A program made the translations under genes and the position numbers. Positions 6,694 to 16,368 of a DNA stretch of 64,000 bases are shown here, piece after piece. Source of the DNA: Pelatocladus maniniholoensis HA4357-MV3 (GTDB lineage Bacteria > Cyanobacteriota > Cyanobacteriia > Cyanobacteriales > Nostocaceae); NCBI GenBank assembly GCA_019359115.1, contig JAHHHW010000066.1:21574-85573 (forward strand), written 5' to 3'. Below the pieces are notes generated by a model. The model was not told the DNA's origin. It saw only the letters and a list, made by a program, of their open reading frames with translations, and ran no database searches. The first letter of the stretch is position 1; the number at the start of each line of letters is the position of its first letter.

Positions 6694-8343
6694 ATGACAG
6701 AAGCAGCAACTACCACCACAACCACCCTGAATCGATTCGAGAAATTTAAGGCAGAAAAAGATGGACTCGCCGTCAAGGCAGAGATAGAAAAATTTGCCTC
6801 TATTGGGTGGGAGGCAATGGACGAAACTGATCGCGATCATCGCCTCAAGTGGGTGGGTGTGTTTTTTCGTCCAGTCACTCCAGGTAAATTTATGATGCGG
6901 ATGCGGATGCCGAATGGTATTCTCACAGCTGCTCAAATGCGAGTGTTAGCAGAAGTTGTACAGCGTTATGGTGATGACGGTAGTGCCGACATCACAACTA
7001 GACAAAATATACAACTACGGGGCATTCGGATTGAGGATTTACCAGAAATTTTTAATAAATTTCATACAGTCGGCTTAACCAGTGTGCAGTCAGGAATGGA
7101 CAACGTTCGTAACATCACTGGTGATCCTGTGGCTGGATTAGATGCGGATGAGTTATTTGACACACGCGAGTTGGTACAGCAAATTCAAGACATGCTGACT
7201 AACAAAGGCGAAGGCAACCCAGAGTTTACTAATCTGCCACGGAAGTTTAATATTGCCATCACCGGTGGACGGGATAATTCGGTTCACGCTGAGATTAATG
7301 ATTTAGCTTTCGTACCTGCATTTAGGGAAGGGATCGGGGATGGGGGATCAGGGATCAGGGATCAGGGACAAGGGGAAATTAGTTTACAAGTTTCTTCCCA
7401 ATCCCCAATTCCCAATCCTCAATCCCCAATCTTTGGCTTCAATATTCTTGTTGGTGGATTCTTCTCTGCCAAACGCTGTGAAGCAGCTATTCCCCTAGAT
7501 GCTTGGGTATCACCAGCAGATGTAGTTGCTGTATGTAGAGCTGTTTTAGAAGTCTTCCGTGATCACGGTTCACGTGCCAACCGTCTGAAATCTCGGCTAA
7601 TGTGGTTAATCGATGAATGGGGTGTAGAGAAATTCCGTTCAGAAGTTGAACAGCGTTTAGGTAAGCCGTTTTTACCAGCAGCACCTAAAGACGAAATTGA
7701 TTGGGAAAAGCGTGACCATATTGGTGTATACAAACAAAAACAAGCAGAATTAAACTACGTAGGATTACATATTCCTGTAGGTCGGATGACAGCCCAAAAC
7801 ATGTTTGAAATCGCACGTCTGGCTGATGTGTACGGAAGTGGTGAAATTCGGTTTACAGTAGAGCAGAACGTGATTATCCCCAATATTCATGATTCACGCT
7901 TGGTGTTCTTTTTAGCAGAACCACTACTAGAAAAATTTAGCATTGATCCCAAACCATTAACGCGATCGCTCGTTTCTTGTACTGGCGCACAATTTTGCAA
8001 CTTTGCCCTGATTGAAACCAAAAATCGCGCCTTGGCGTTAATTAAAGCTTTGGAAGCAGATTTAGAACTGACTCGTCCGGTGCGAATTCATTGGACTGGT
8101 TGTCCCAACTCCTGCGGACAGCCTCAAGTTGCAGATATCGGGTTGATGGGAACCAAAGCCCGCAAAAATGGCAAAGCTGTAGAAGGGGTTGATATTTACA
8201 TGGGCGGTAAAGTCGGCAAAGAAGCCCATCTAGGAACCTGCGTCCAAAAAGGTATTTCCTGTGAAGACTTACAGCCAATATTGCAAGATTTATTGATTCA
8301 GCATTTCGGAGCAAAACCCAGGCAAGAAGCCTTAGTGAGATAG
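6694..8343 (+). CDS. nirA: Ferredoxin-nitrite reductase
   Basis: Six-electron reduction of nitrite to ammonium using reduced ferredoxin; a siroheme and [4Fe-4S] protein of the sulfite/nitrite reductase family. The cluster/siroheme cysteines are visible as CTGAQFC (Cys429 and Cys435) and CPNSC (Cys470 and Cys474). The N-terminal MRMRMPNG and TTRQNIQLRGI motifs are also present. The 549-residue protein is longer than usual because residues about 213-246 (7330-7431) are encoded by an in-frame low-complexity insert rich in GIRDQG- and SPIPNPQ-like sequence. It is the first gene of nirA-nrtP-narB and follows an NtcA promoter. ATG 6694 fits the family start but has no strong ribosome binding site. 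Confidence 0.96.
   Translation: MTEAATTTTTTLNRFEKFKAEKDGLAVKAEIEKFASIGWEAMDETDRDHRLKWVGVFFRPVTPGKFMMRMRMPNGILTAAQMRVLAEVVQRYGDDGSADITTRQNIQLRGIRIEDLPEIFNKFHTVGLTSVQSGMDNVRNITGDPVAGLDADELFDTRELVQQIQDMLTNKGEGNPEFTNLPRKFNIAITGGRDNSVHAEINDLAFVPAFREGIGDGGSGIRDQGQGEISLQVSSQSPIPNPQSPIFGFNILVGGFFSAKRCEAAIPLDAWVSPADVVAVCRAVLEVFRDHGSRANRLKSRLMWLIDEWGVEKFRSEVEQRLGKPFLPAAPKDEIDWEKRDHIGVYKQKQAELNYVGLHIPVGRMTAQNMFEIARLADVYGSGEIRFTVEQNVIIPNIHDSRLVFFLAEPLLEKFSIDPKPLTRSLVSCTGAQFCNFALIETKNRALALIKALEADLELTRPVRIHWTGCPNSCGQPQVADIGLMGTKARKNGKAVEGVDIYMGGKVGKEAHLGTCVQKGISCEDLQPILQDLLIQHFGAKPRQEALVR
7330..7431. repeat. Low-complexity hairpin repeat inserted in nirA
   Basis: A purine-rich block (GGGATCAGGGATCAGGG-like, 7330-7380) is followed by a pyrimidine-rich block (CCCAATCCCCAATTCCCAAT-like, 7394-7431) that is largely its reverse complement. 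It equals 34 codons, keeps the reading frame, and falls between the first and second halves of NirA. Repeats of identical composition are otherwise intergenic. Confidence 0.85.
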
Positions 8344-8417
8344 AACGAGTATAAAGTTTTGCGCCTACCAACCACCAATAACCAACCATCAACAATCAAC
8401 AACTTAAGAAGGTTTGA

Positions 8418-9935
8418 ATGCTTAAAGGATTATTGTCATTTCAAGGCCGTTACCGCATCTTGCATCTGACGTGGTTTGCGTTCTTTTTATCATTTGTAGT
8501 TTGGTTTAACTTTGCTCCATTTCAAACAGCAGTAAAAGAAGCGATCGGTTTAACTGAAGGACAAGTCAGAACTATCGCTATCTGTAACGTCGCCCTTACC
8601 GTGCCAGCACGTATCATAATCGGTATGGTTTTAGACAAATATGGGCCGCGAATTACTTATTCGATGCTGTTGATGTATGCAGCTATTCCCTGTATTGCCT
8701 TTGCAATGGCACAGAACTTTAGCCAGTTGGTGATTAGTCGTTTGGCATTGAGTATCGTCGGTGCTGGTTTTGTGATTGGCATTCGTATGGTTGCTGAATG
8801 GTTTCCTCCCAAAGAGATTGGCACAGCTGAGGGAATCTATGGTGGCTGGGGTAATTTTGGTTCAGCAGCTGCGGCTTTTACCCTACCTTCCATTGCTGTA
8901 GGAGCAGCATTTCTAGCTGCTGGTCAGATTAACTGGCGTTTAGCGATCGCTCTGACTGGAATCATCACCGCTATCTACGGAGCTATTTATCTATTCAACG
9001 CTCAAGATACTCCCTCTGGTAAGGTCTATCAACGGCCTAAACGCCACGGTGGTATAGAAGTAACTAGCCGTGGAAGTTTTTGGCTACTGATGTTAATGAA
9101 CATTCCCCTCGTCGGCATTTTAGCAGTATTAGCTTGGCGTATTGCTCGAATTGGTTTAATTAATCAAAGTCAATTGCTGATTGTCTACCTTCTATTAGCT
9201 GCTTTGTACCTATTCCAAGCCTACAAGTGCTGGGATGTGAATCATGAATTGATGACAGGTAAGAAGCATTATTCTCCTGACGAGCGCTATAAGTTTTCTC
9301 AGGTTGCTCTACTGGAATTAACATACTTTGTGAATTTTGGTTCAGAACTTGCAGTTGTTTCCATGCTTCCCGGATTTTTTGAGACAAGCTTCGGTCTAAG
9401 CAAAGTGTTAGCAGGAATGATTGCTGCTAGCTATGCTTTTATGAATTTGTTTGCACGTCCTGGTGGTGGCTGGATTTCTGATACCTTGGGTAGTCGCAGA
9501 GGAACAATGACTGTATTGACTGCTGGTATGGGGATTGGTTATTTACTGATGAGTGGAGTAAATAGCAATTGGTGGTTACCCCTTGCAATTCTTCTGACTA
9601 TGGCTTGTTCTTTCTTTGTACAAGCTGGGGAAGGTTCGACGTTTGCGATCGTGCCTCTAATTAAGCGGCGAGTTACTGGTCAAATAGCTGGTAATGTTGG
9701 TGCTTACGGCAATGTGGGAGCCGTGGCTTATCTCACTCTATATAGCTTGTTACCTGCTGGTGAAGTCGGAAATCGAATCTTTTTCCAAACTTTGGGAATT
9801 ACCGCACTGATTGTTACTTTCTTATGCTGGTTCTTCCTTAAAGAACCAAAAGGTTCTTTTGCGGAACATCATGAAGGCGAAGAACCGGAACTAGCAGCAG
9901 AAGTAATACCCGTTTTCAACGAAGAATTAAAGTAG
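8418..9935 (+). CDS. nrtP: Nitrate/nitrite permease NrtP (MFS, NNP family)
   Basis: A 505-residue major facilitator protein with about twelve membrane segments. Its order and sequence fit the nitrate-nitrite porter family: WFAFFLSFVVWFNFAPF in helix 1, RIIIGMVLDKYGPR after helix 2, GGWGNFGSAAAAFTLP in helix 5, and FARPGGGWISDTLGSRRG in the second half. It imports nitrate and nitrite across the cytoplasmic membrane. This locus therefore uses a single-component permease rather than the NrtABCD ABC transporter. AAGAAGG about eight bases upstream of ATG 8418 is a clear ribosome binding site. It lies 74 bases after nirA and is probably co-transcribed from the NtcA promoter. Confidence 0.93.
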   Translation: MLKGLLSFQGRYRILHLTWFAFFLSFVVWFNFAPFQTAVKEAIGLTEGQVRTIAICNVALTVPARIIIGMVLDKYGPRITYSMLLMYAAIPCIAFAMAQNFSQLVISRLALSIVGAGFVIGIRMVAEWFPPKEIGTAEGIYGGWGNFGSAAAAFTLPSIAVGAAFLAAGQINWRLAIALTGIITAIYGAIYLFNAQDTPSGKVYQRPKRHGGIEVTSRGSFWLLMLMNIPLVGILAVLAWRIARIGLINQSQLLIVYLLLAALYLFQAYKCWDVNHELMTGKKHYSPDERYKFSQVALLELTYFVNFGSELAVVSMLPGFFETSFGLSKVLAGMIAASYAFMNLFARPGGGWISDTLGSRRGTMTVLTAGMGIGYLLMSGVNSNWWLPLAILLTMACSFFVQAGEGSTFAIVPLIKRRVTGQIAGNVGAYGNVGAVAYLTLYSLLPAGEVGNRIFFQTLGITALIVTFLCWFFLKEPKGSFAEHHEGEEPELAAEVIPVFNEELK

Positions 9936-10339
9936 ATTTAGAAGGCAGTTATGTTCCCACGCTTTAAAGCGTGGGAATTAGACTGTGAACGCTGCTAGCT
10001 CACGCAACACTTCACGGCGAAAGCGTTTACTGCTCTTTGCCTTTTCTTATAATCAGATTTAAATAAACAGAATTTTGTCCATGTCACAGGACGCGACAAT
10101 TCAACCCACAATTCCTCTCAACACCAAATCAAAGATTTCGCGCGCGGACTCCTTGCGGTACTAGTTGAAAATTAAAATAATCAGGTTTTTTTAGATATAT
10201 TTTCAAAGCATCCTCAAGCCTTCGGATAAATCCTGGGGGTCAATCCAAAATCGTTCGACTGAGCGCTCACGACGAAGTCTAAAATCGAAAATTGTTTGAC
10301 TTCAATATTTAAATAATCAAGGAACATGGTGCGATTACC
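9936..10339. other. nrtP-narB intergenic region
   Basis: A 404-base gap with a perfect palindrome at 9953-9976 and a further imperfect palindromic region to about 10030. No ORF of note is present. A five-codon reading frame (10326-10343) starts at an upstream ATG and overlaps the narB start codon; its own AAGGA (10319-10323) is too close for good initiation. Confidence 0.6.
9953..9976. repeat. 24-bp perfect palindrome, transposon-end-like
   Basis: A perfect inverted repeat with arms TTCCCACGCTTT and its complement. It resembles the subterminal hairpins of IS200/IS605-type elements (compare CCCACGT-loop-ACGTGGG at 30686-30705). It may alternatively act as a transcription attenuator between nrtP and narB. 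Confidence 0.6.
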
Positions 10340-12568
10340 ATGACTGAAGTTACTAAAACACTCTGTCCTTACTGTGGTGTTGGCTGTGGTCTAGAAGTTT
10401 CACCGCCAGCCCAACCAGGTAAAGCAACTCATCGCGATAGTCAAGGAAACCCAATTTGGCGGGTACGGGGTGATAAAACCCATCCATCGAGTCAAGGGAT
10501 GGTTTGCGTCAAAGGTGCAACGATCGCTGAATCTTTAGATAAAAATAGACTGCATTACCCAATGGTACGGGACTCTTTAGATCAGCAATTTCGGCGCGTC
10601 AGTTGGGATGAAGCTTTTGATTTGATCACCAAACGGATTCAAACTGTACGTTTTACTCAAGGTCCAGAAGCCATATGCATGTATGGTTCTGGTCAGTTTC
10701 AAACCGAAGATTATTACATAGCCCAGAAACTGTTAAAAGGATGTTTGGGTAGCAATAATTTTGATGCTAACTCCCGCCTGTGTATGTCTAGTGCTGTAGC
10801 TGGTTACATTCAAAGCTTGGGTGCGGATGGGCCTCCCTGTTGCTACGACGATTTGGAGTTAACTGATTGTGCATTTTTAATTGGTACTAATACAGCAGAA
10901 TGTCACCCGATCATTTTTAACCGACTGGAGAAATACCACAAAAAGAACCGCAAGGTCAAAATGATTGTGGTTGATCCTCGTCGTACACCCACCGCAGAAG
11001 TAGCTGACTTACATTTAGCAATTCGTCCTGGTACAGATATTGATTTGTTGAATGGAATTGCTCATTTGTTGATGCGTTGGAACCACATTGATGCTGGCTT
11101 TATTGATGAGTGTACCAGCAACTTCCCTGCCTATGCTGAAGTAATTCGCCATTATTCTCCAGAAATAGTAGCTGACCGATGCGGAATAGAAATCAAAGAT
11201 TTGGAAACAGCAGCTAGGTATTGGGGTCAATCACAACGCGTTTTGTCTATGTGGTCAATGGGTGTGAATCAATCTTCAGAAGGGACAGCCAAGGTCAGAA
11301 CTATTATTAATCTGCACTTGATGACTGGACAGATTGGTAAGCCAGGAGCGGGGCCATTCTCTCTCACTGGTCAGCCCAACGCGATGGGAGGTAGAGAAGC
11401 CGGAGGATTGGCACATTTGTTACCTGGTTATCGCTTGGTGAAAAATCCCCAACACCGCGCCGAAGTTGAAGAAATTTGGGGATTAAAGCAGGGACAAATT
11501 TCACCTAATCCAGGTTTGACGGCTTGGGACATGATTACTGGCTTAGAAGATGGGACTGTTGGCTTGCTGTGGATCGCTGCTACTAATCCGGCGGTGAGTA
11601 TGCCAGATTTGGAACGTACAAAAGCAGCGTTGATGCGATCGCCTTTTACTATTTACCAAGACGCTTATTATCCCACAGAAACCACTACTTACGCTCATGT
11701 TCTTCTACCAGCTGCCCAATGGAGTGAGAAAACAGGCGTCATGACCAATTCTGAACGCCGAGTTACCCTGTGTTCAACATTTCGCCGACGACCAACACAA
11801 GCCAAAGCAGATTGGGAAATTTTCGCCGAAGTCGGGCGCAGGTTAGGTTTTGTTGGAGAATTCGCCTTTGCTAACTCCGCCGAAGTATTTGCAGAGTTTG
11901 TCCAACTAACTCGCGATCGCCCCTGCGATATGACAGGGTTAAGTCATGAACAATTGCGCTCCCAAGGCCCGACTCAATGGCCACATCCCGACAAACAGAT
12001 AGAGAAACGGGGAAATGGGGAATCCAAAAGACTATATACTGATTTGCGCTTTCACACCTCCGATGGACGCGCTAGATTTGGAGCTTATCACTCACGCGGA
12101 CTAGCAGAACCACCAGATCCTGATTATCCTTTTGTCCTGACGACTGGTAGACTTTACGGACATTGGCACACTCAGACACGTACTGGTCGGATTGAAAAAA
12201 TTCGGCAAATGCACCCCGAACCGTTTATCGAAATTCATCCCCGTGATGCTGCTGGATTAGAAATTACTGGTAACCAATTAGTGGAAGTGCGATCGCGCCG
12301 TTCTAAAACTTTCTTCCCAGCCAAAATTACCAAAGCGATCGCCCCTGGTACAGTGTTCGTTCCCATGCATTGGGGTGCTATGTGGGCAGATAACGCCGAA
12401 GCCAACGCCCTCACCCATCCTGAAGCTTGTCCCGATTCTCTACAACCAGAATTAAAAGCCTGTGCGGTGCAGTTAATACCAGTTACAGCAGATTTAACAG
12501 CTATTAGGGATCGGGGATTAGGGATCAGGGATCGGGAATTGGGGATTAAATTAGTAACAAACCCATGA
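10340..12568 (+). CDS. narB: Ferredoxin-nitrate reductase
   Basis: Assimilatory nitrate reductase, reducing nitrate to nitrite with ferredoxin electrons; a bis-MGD molybdenum and [4Fe-4S] protein. The cluster motif is Cys9-x2-Cys12-x3-Cys16-x39-Cys56 (CPYCGVGC and GMVCVKG). The molybdenum ligand is the cysteine in SRLCMSS (Cys148), followed by the cofactor-binding motifs GTNTAECHP and [11 protein letters not shown] and the C-terminal [12 protein letters not shown] domain. It is 742 residues. The last about 20 residues ([17 protein letters not shown]) are encoded by the same low-complexity repeat found in nirA, extending the protein beyond its normal end. Translation starts at ATG 10340, within an ATGA overlap with a five-codon upstream frame. 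Confidence 0.96.
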   Translation: MTEVTKTLCPYCGVGCGLEVSPPAQPGKATHRDSQGNPIWRVRGDKTHPSSQGMVCVKGATIAESLDKNRLHYPMVRDSLDQQFRRVSWDEAFDLITKRIQTVRFTQGPEAICMYGSGQFQTEDYYIAQKLLKGCLGSNNFDANSRLCMSSAVAGYIQSLGADGPPCCYDDLELTDCAFLIGTNTAECHPIIFNRLEKYHKKNRKVKMIVVDPRRTPTAEVADLHLAIRPGTDIDLLNGIAHLLMRWNHIDAGFIDECTSNFPAYAEVIRHYSPEIVADRCGIEIKDLETAARYWGQSQRVLSMWSMGVNQSSEGTAKVRTIINLHLMTGQIGKPGAGPFSLTGQPNAMGGREAGGLAHLLPGYRLVKNPQHRAEVEEIWGLKQGQISPNPGLTAWDMITGLEDGTVGLLWIAATNPAVSMPDLERTKAALMRSPFTIYQDAYYPTETTTYAHVLLPAAQWSEKTGVMTNSERRVTLCSTFRRRPTQAKADWEIFAEVGRRLGFVGEFAFANSAEVFAEFVQLTRDRPCDMTGLSHEQLRSQGPTQWPHPDKQIEKRGNGESKRLYTDLRFHTSDGRARFGAYHSRGLAEPPDPDYPFVLTTGRLYGHWHTQTRTGRIEKIRQMHPEPFIEIHPRDAAGLEITGNQLVEVRSRRSKTFFPAKITKAIAPGTVFVPMHWGAMWADNAEANALTHPEACPDSLQPELKACAVQLIPVTADLTAIRDRGLGIRDRELGIKLVTNP

Positions 12569-12613
12569 TCTAATACTGCTTGGTTAAGGATTTTTTGTCA
12601 TAATTTTGGGGTT

Positions 12614-12642
12614 GTAGAGACGTTGCAGTGCAACGTCTCTAC
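12614..12642. repeat. 29-bp palindrome (family GTAGAGACGTTGCA)
   Basis: Two perfect 14-base arms (GTAGAGACGTTGCA and its complement) surround one central base. A second, slightly diverged copy with the same 14+1+14 layout is at 60790-60818. Followed by TTTT, it could also terminate narB transcription. Confidence 0.8.
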
Positions 12643-12691
12643 TTTTGATGAATACCTTTGAGATTTCAAAATTCAAGGATTAGGCTAGTCC

Positions 12692-12816
12692 TATATACAG
12701 CAGACTTCAACTAGCGTGAGGTACGGAAGAAGCCCATGCACCGCTTGGGGAACTCGGGGCCTCTTTGGGGATTAGGGACAGGGTGTACTCCATTTAGATG
12801 CAAAGCGCTGTATATA
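12692..12816. repeat. Putative 125-bp MITE-like element
   Basis: The stretch is bounded by perfect 10-base terminal inverted repeats (TATATACAGC and GCTGTATATA) and contains GC-rich internal sequence unlike its AT-rich surroundings. No coding potential is seen. A target duplication could not be identified with confidence. Confidence 0.5.
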
Positions 12817-12853
12817 AATGTATAAGTTAATTTATGACTGTTAATTTAAAATC

Positions 12854-13951
12854 ATGTTTTCTCTAAATAAACTACTGCAATGGTTAATTTTGACGCTTCT
12901 GTTTCCATTAGTATTTCTGAATGGTTGGTTAGCTTTTAAATTTTTTCAATATTTTCAACCCATAGTCACTATTTTAGTTTTAGCTAGTTTGTTAGCTTTT
13001 ATTTTGGACTACCCTGTTGCACTCCTTGAACAACGAGGAATGCAACGCAAATATGCAATATCATTGGTTTTGCTTTCAACTTTAGTAATTGTGATCAGCT
13101 TGGGTATTACTTTATTACCCATTGCTATACAACAATTAAATGAAATGATTAAATCAGTTCCTCAATGGATTGATGCTACTGAACAAAAACTTCAATTTCT
13201 CAATAATTGGGCAGAGAATCACAGACTAAATATTAATTTTAGTGAGATATTTAGTCAGTCAATCAATCGTTTACCTGATGAGTTACAACAAACAGGAGAT
13301 CAGCTATTTGGTATTATTTTAGAGACTCTTGATAGCGTTTCCGAAGCTTTAATCACAGTTGTATTAACAATATATATCTTAATAGATGGCGAAAGAATTT
13401 GGAAAGGAATATTTCAAAAAATACCTTTTGGTTTAGCCCAGAAGATACAGCAATCTCTTCAGAAGAACTTCCAAAATTTTCTGATTGGTCAGGTGATTTT
13501 AGCTTTAATGCTGGGAGTGTCACAAACGATTCTATATTTAATTTTGAAACTAAAATTTGGTTTAGTTTTTGGTTTAGGTGTAGCAATTTTGAGCCTAGTT
13601 CCTTTTGGTGATATTGTGAGTTATTTTATTATCGTTTTAATACTCGCAACACACAACATTTGGTTAGCGGCTAAAGTTTTAGTTCTATCTCTGATTCTTG
13701 ATCAGTTGATTGATCAAGCGATCGCACCCCGAATTTTAGGTAGTTTTACTGGTCTTAGACCAATTTGGGTAATTATCTCTTTGCTGGTAGGAACTTATAT
13801 TGGTGGATTATTAGGGTTATTGCTTGCTGTTCCTTTAGCTGGTTTTATCAAAGATGCGATCAACGGTTTTGCTGATTTCCCTGAAAGCATTGATTCTGTA
13901 AAGGATAAGAAGTTACCAGAGATGTTAGTCAATGAGTCAACTTTGCAGTAA
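12854..13951 (+). CDS. AI-2E family transporter (PerM-like membrane protein)
   Basis: A 365-residue integral membrane protein of the AI-2E transporter/PerM family. The profile is typical: two or three membrane helices in the first 95 residues, a soluble helical segment (about 95-150), then about five more helices ending in IGGLLGLLLAVPLAGFIK. The family motif region DQLIDQAIAPRILG is present near residue 285. Members export small molecules or act as Na+/H+ antiporters; the substrate here is unknown. It is preceded by repeats and has no clear ribosome binding site. Codon usage is AT-rich, similar to other membrane proteins in the window. Confidence 0.88.
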   Translation: MFSLNKLLQWLILTLLFPLVFLNGWLAFKFFQYFQPIVTILVLASLLAFILDYPVALLEQRGMQRKYAISLVLLSTLVIVISLGITLLPIAIQQLNEMIKSVPQWIDATEQKLQFLNNWAENHRLNINFSEIFSQSINRLPDELQQTGDQLFGIILETLDSVSEALITVVLTIYILIDGERIWKGIFQKIPFGLAQKIQQSLQKNFQNFLIGQVILALMLGVSQTILYLILKLKFGLVFGLGVAILSLVPFGDIVSYFIIVLILATHNIWLAAKVLVLSLILDQLIDQAIAPRILGSFTGLRPIWVIISLLVGTYIGGLLGLLLAVPLAGFIKDAINGFADFPESIDSVKDKKLPEMLVNESTLQ

Positions 13952-14017
13952 TTCAAGCAAGGGATAAGAAAAATTAGTAGATCACAAAGTTTTTCTCAAA
14001 GGGCGATCGCTCTGAAA

Positions 14018-15415
14018 TCACAACCCCATCACCAACCGATAATGTGCTTCAATTTGAGCAACTGTTTGAGATTGACGCTGAGTATCCCACTGACTGTGAT
14101 TAAATAATTCTTGCTGCAATTTCTCAACATCAATTGTTGTAACTTTGCCATCAGCAACAATTTGTTTACCATTCACCCACGCACTATTAACTACATTACT
14201 AGGACGTCCTAAAACTAATAAACCAATCGGGTCTGTACGCGGTAATAATGATAAATTAGTCAGATCATAAAGTACTAAATCTGCTTTTTTCCCAACACTT
14301 AGAGAACCAAGTTTATCTGCTGTATTCAATCCCTTTGCACCACCCAAAGCAGCCATTCCTACTGCTTGTCTGGGTGTAATCCAGTATTGATAATCTAAAT
14401 CGGTGACGTTATGTAAGATAGAACCAATTTTGATCGCTTCTAATAAATCTTGCGAATCATTACTTGATGCACCATCGCAACCAAAAGTTACGTTTACTCC
14501 TGCTTGCCGATATTTTAAAATTGGGGCAATACCACTACCCAAACGCAAGTTACTTAAGGGGTTATGAACTACGGTAGATTGAGTTTGATTAAGGATAGAA
14601 ATATCATTGTCAGTTAGATGGACACAATGGGCTAGGCTTGTGCGATAGTCTAAAAAACCAATACGCTTTAGGTGTGCAACGGCAGTACAACCGTATTTTT
14701 CTTGAGCTAGTTTTTCCTGGGCTTTGGTTTCTAGTAAATGGGAGTGACGACAAAGATTGTACTTTTCGCTTAACTGTCTACATCCATCAAATAAAGCATC
14801 AGAACACAGTTGGATACCAGTTGGGGCGACGAGAATATTCACGCCTGATTCTGGACGATGAAATTGTTGTACTGCTGCTTCAATAATTTCTAATGTTGCT
14901 TGCGTTGAGCGAAAATAAGGCTCATGATTTTGTTGAGTTTCCCCCGATGGAATACCAGCAGTAATCGATTCATCTTGAATTAGGGGTGCAACAAACGCAC
15001 GAATACCAACTTCTTGATAAGCACGAACTGCGGTGGCGATGGTTTCTAATTCTTTACCAGGAATCAATACTAAATGATCTACGACACTCGTACCCCCAGA
15101 AAGTAGAGTTTCTACTGCTGTTCCTAAAGCACTGAGGTAAACTTTTTCGAGATCGAGAGGCGCGAAATCATAGAGTTCTGCTAGCCATAATTCTAGGGGT
15201 AACATAGACATGATCCCCCGTTGCCACATTTCCGATGAATGGGTATGAGCGTTGAAGAATCCTGGTAATAAAAGTTTATTTTCACCGTTAATCGCTGTTC
15301 CCACCACCTCTAGCTGTGGTGCGATCGCAGTAATAATTCCCAGGTTAACTTGCACATCAACGGTAGTGTAATCATCTTCGACAGGTATTAAGGCATTCTC
15401 AATAGTAAAGTTCAT
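14018..15415 (-). CDS. Amidohydrolase (deaminase/chlorohydrolase-like)
   Basis: A 465-residue metal-dependent hydrolase of the cytosine deaminase/TrzA/AtzA branch of the amidohydrolase superfamily. The metal-site motif HTH is in LLPGFFNAHTHSSEMWQRG (about residues 50-65). Later signatures are CRHSHLLET (about 220), LAHCVHLTD and FGCDGASSND (about 315), matching the histidine and aspartate ligands of the TIM barrel. Members deaminate or dechlorinate nucleobases, S-adenosylhomocysteine-type compounds or triazines; substrate cannot be assigned. It is divergent from a cysteine hydrolase 62 bases away, and with the cupin beyond it suggests a small catabolic module for amide or ring nitrogen next to the nitrate cluster. 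Confidence 0.85.
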   Translation of the reverse strand: MNFTIENALIPVEDDYTTVDVQVNLGIITAIAPQLEVVGTAINGENKLLLPGFFNAHTHSSEMWQRGIMSMLPLELWLAELYDFAPLDLEKVYLSALGTAVETLLSGGTSVVDHLVLIPGKELETIATAVRAYQEVGIRAFVAPLIQDESITAGIPSGETQQNHEPYFRSTQATLEIIEAAVQQFHRPESGVNILVAPTGIQLCSDALFDGCRQLSEKYNLCRHSHLLETKAQEKLAQEKYGCTAVAHLKRIGFLDYRTSLAHCVHLTDNDISILNQTQSTVVHNPLSNLRLGSGIAPILKYRQAGVNVTFGCDGASSNDSQDLLEAIKIGSILHNVTDLDYQYWITPRQAVGMAALGGAKGLNTADKLGSLSVGKKADLVLYDLTNLSLLPRTDPIGLLVLGRPSNVVNSAWVNGKQIVADGKVTTIDVEKLQQELFNHSQWDTQRQSQTVAQIEAHYRLVMGL

Positions 15416-15477
15416 GAATATTTAACCTTAATTAAGTAATCCAGCTCTGGAGCTAATTTCAAGTTACAAAGTAAACA

Positions 15478-16269
15478 ATGATGTTGGATGTTGCTTTTAT
15501 GGATCTGCCTCTTCGGAAACTAGGAATTGCACCAAATGCTTGGGCAGTAAATCAGGCGATCGCAGATATCACTCGTCCTCCCCTTAACCCACAACCCGTT
15601 ATCTTAGCAACAGAAACCAAAAATCTCCGCCTTGATCTCGCAAAAGCTGCTATCCTCGTCATTGACATGCAAAATGATTTTTGTCACCCTGATGGTTGGT
15701 TATCACATATCGGTGTAGATGTCAATCCAGCGCGTCAGCCAATCAAACCTTTGCAAAATCTACTGCCAACACTGCGGGCAACTGGAGTGCCGATAATATG
15801 GATAAATTGGGGAAACCGTCCTGATTTACTCAATATCAGTGCAGGTATACATCATGTCTACAATTCCACAGGGGAAGGTGTGGGGTTAGGTGATCCATTA
15901 CCGAGTAATGGTGCTAAAGTACTGATGAAAGGTAGTTGGGCAGCAGCAGTGGTAGATGAACTCGAACAATTACCAGGAGATGTTTTTATTGATAAATACC
16001 GTATGAGTGGTTTCTGGGACACTCCTTTAGATAGTATCCTGCGAAACTTGGGCAGAACGACACTATTTTTTGCTGGTGTCAATGCGGATCAATGTGTTAT
16101 GGCAACTTTACAAGACGCCAACTTTTTAGGATACGACTGCATATTAGTTAAAGATTGTACAGCGACAACTTCCCCTGAATATTGTTGGTTAGCAACACTA
16201 TATAACGTCAAACAGTGTTTCGGTTTTGTCACAGATTCAGAAGCAATTTTCAAAGCAATTAATGGTTAG
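15478..16269 (+). CDS. Isochorismatase-family cysteine hydrolase
   Basis: A 263-residue hydrolase of the isochorismatase-like fold with the full Asp-Lys-Cys triad: Asp63 in VIDMQNDF, Lys151 in VLMKGSW and Cys206 in NADQCVM. Proteins with this triad are C-N hydrolases such as ureidoacrylate, biuret or nicotinamide amidohydrolases. The about 55-residue N-terminal extension before the first strand is longer than in nicotinamidase. It is divergent from an amidohydrolase and 99 bases upstream of a cupin. I infer a role in releasing ammonia or carbamate from an organic nitrogen compound, but the substrate is unknown. Confidence 0.88.
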   Translation: MMLDVAFMDLPLRKLGIAPNAWAVNQAIADITRPPLNPQPVILATETKNLRLDLAKAAILVIDMQNDFCHPDGWLSHIGVDVNPARQPIKPLQNLLPTLRATGVPIIWINWGNRPDLLNISAGIHHVYNSTGEGVGLGDPLPSNGAKVLMKGSWAAAVVDELEQLPGDVFIDKYRMSGFWDTPLDSILRNLGRTTLFFAGVNADQCVMATLQDANFLGYDCILVKDCTATTSPEYCWLATLYNVKQCFGFVTDSEAIFKAING

Positions 16270-16304
16270 TAGGGGCGAACGACCGTACGCTCGCTCCTAC
16301 TAAC
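16265..16304. repeat. Palindromic repeat / possible terminator
   Basis: Arms of 14 bases (GTTAGTAGGGGCGA and TCGCTCCTACTAAC) pair with one mismatch around a 12-base loop. The left arm overlaps the stop codon of the cysteine hydrolase. There is no T-run, so it looks more like a small interspersed palindrome than a classical terminator. Confidence 0.65.
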
Positions 16305-16368
16305 AAATGACCAATGACATAGACGCTAGACGCTTTAGCAGCTTCTTGTATAGTAGGACAAATGACAT

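Noticed and set aside
9980..10060. Possible IS200/IS605 transposon or guide RNA after nrtP
   Set aside because: Only a palindrome is present; no TnpA or TnpB frame lies nearby, so a mobile element is not called.
10326..10343. Five-codon upstream frame overlapping the narB start
   Set aside because: Too short and its Shine-Dalgarno spacing is poor; noted in the narB entry only as a possible coupling leader.
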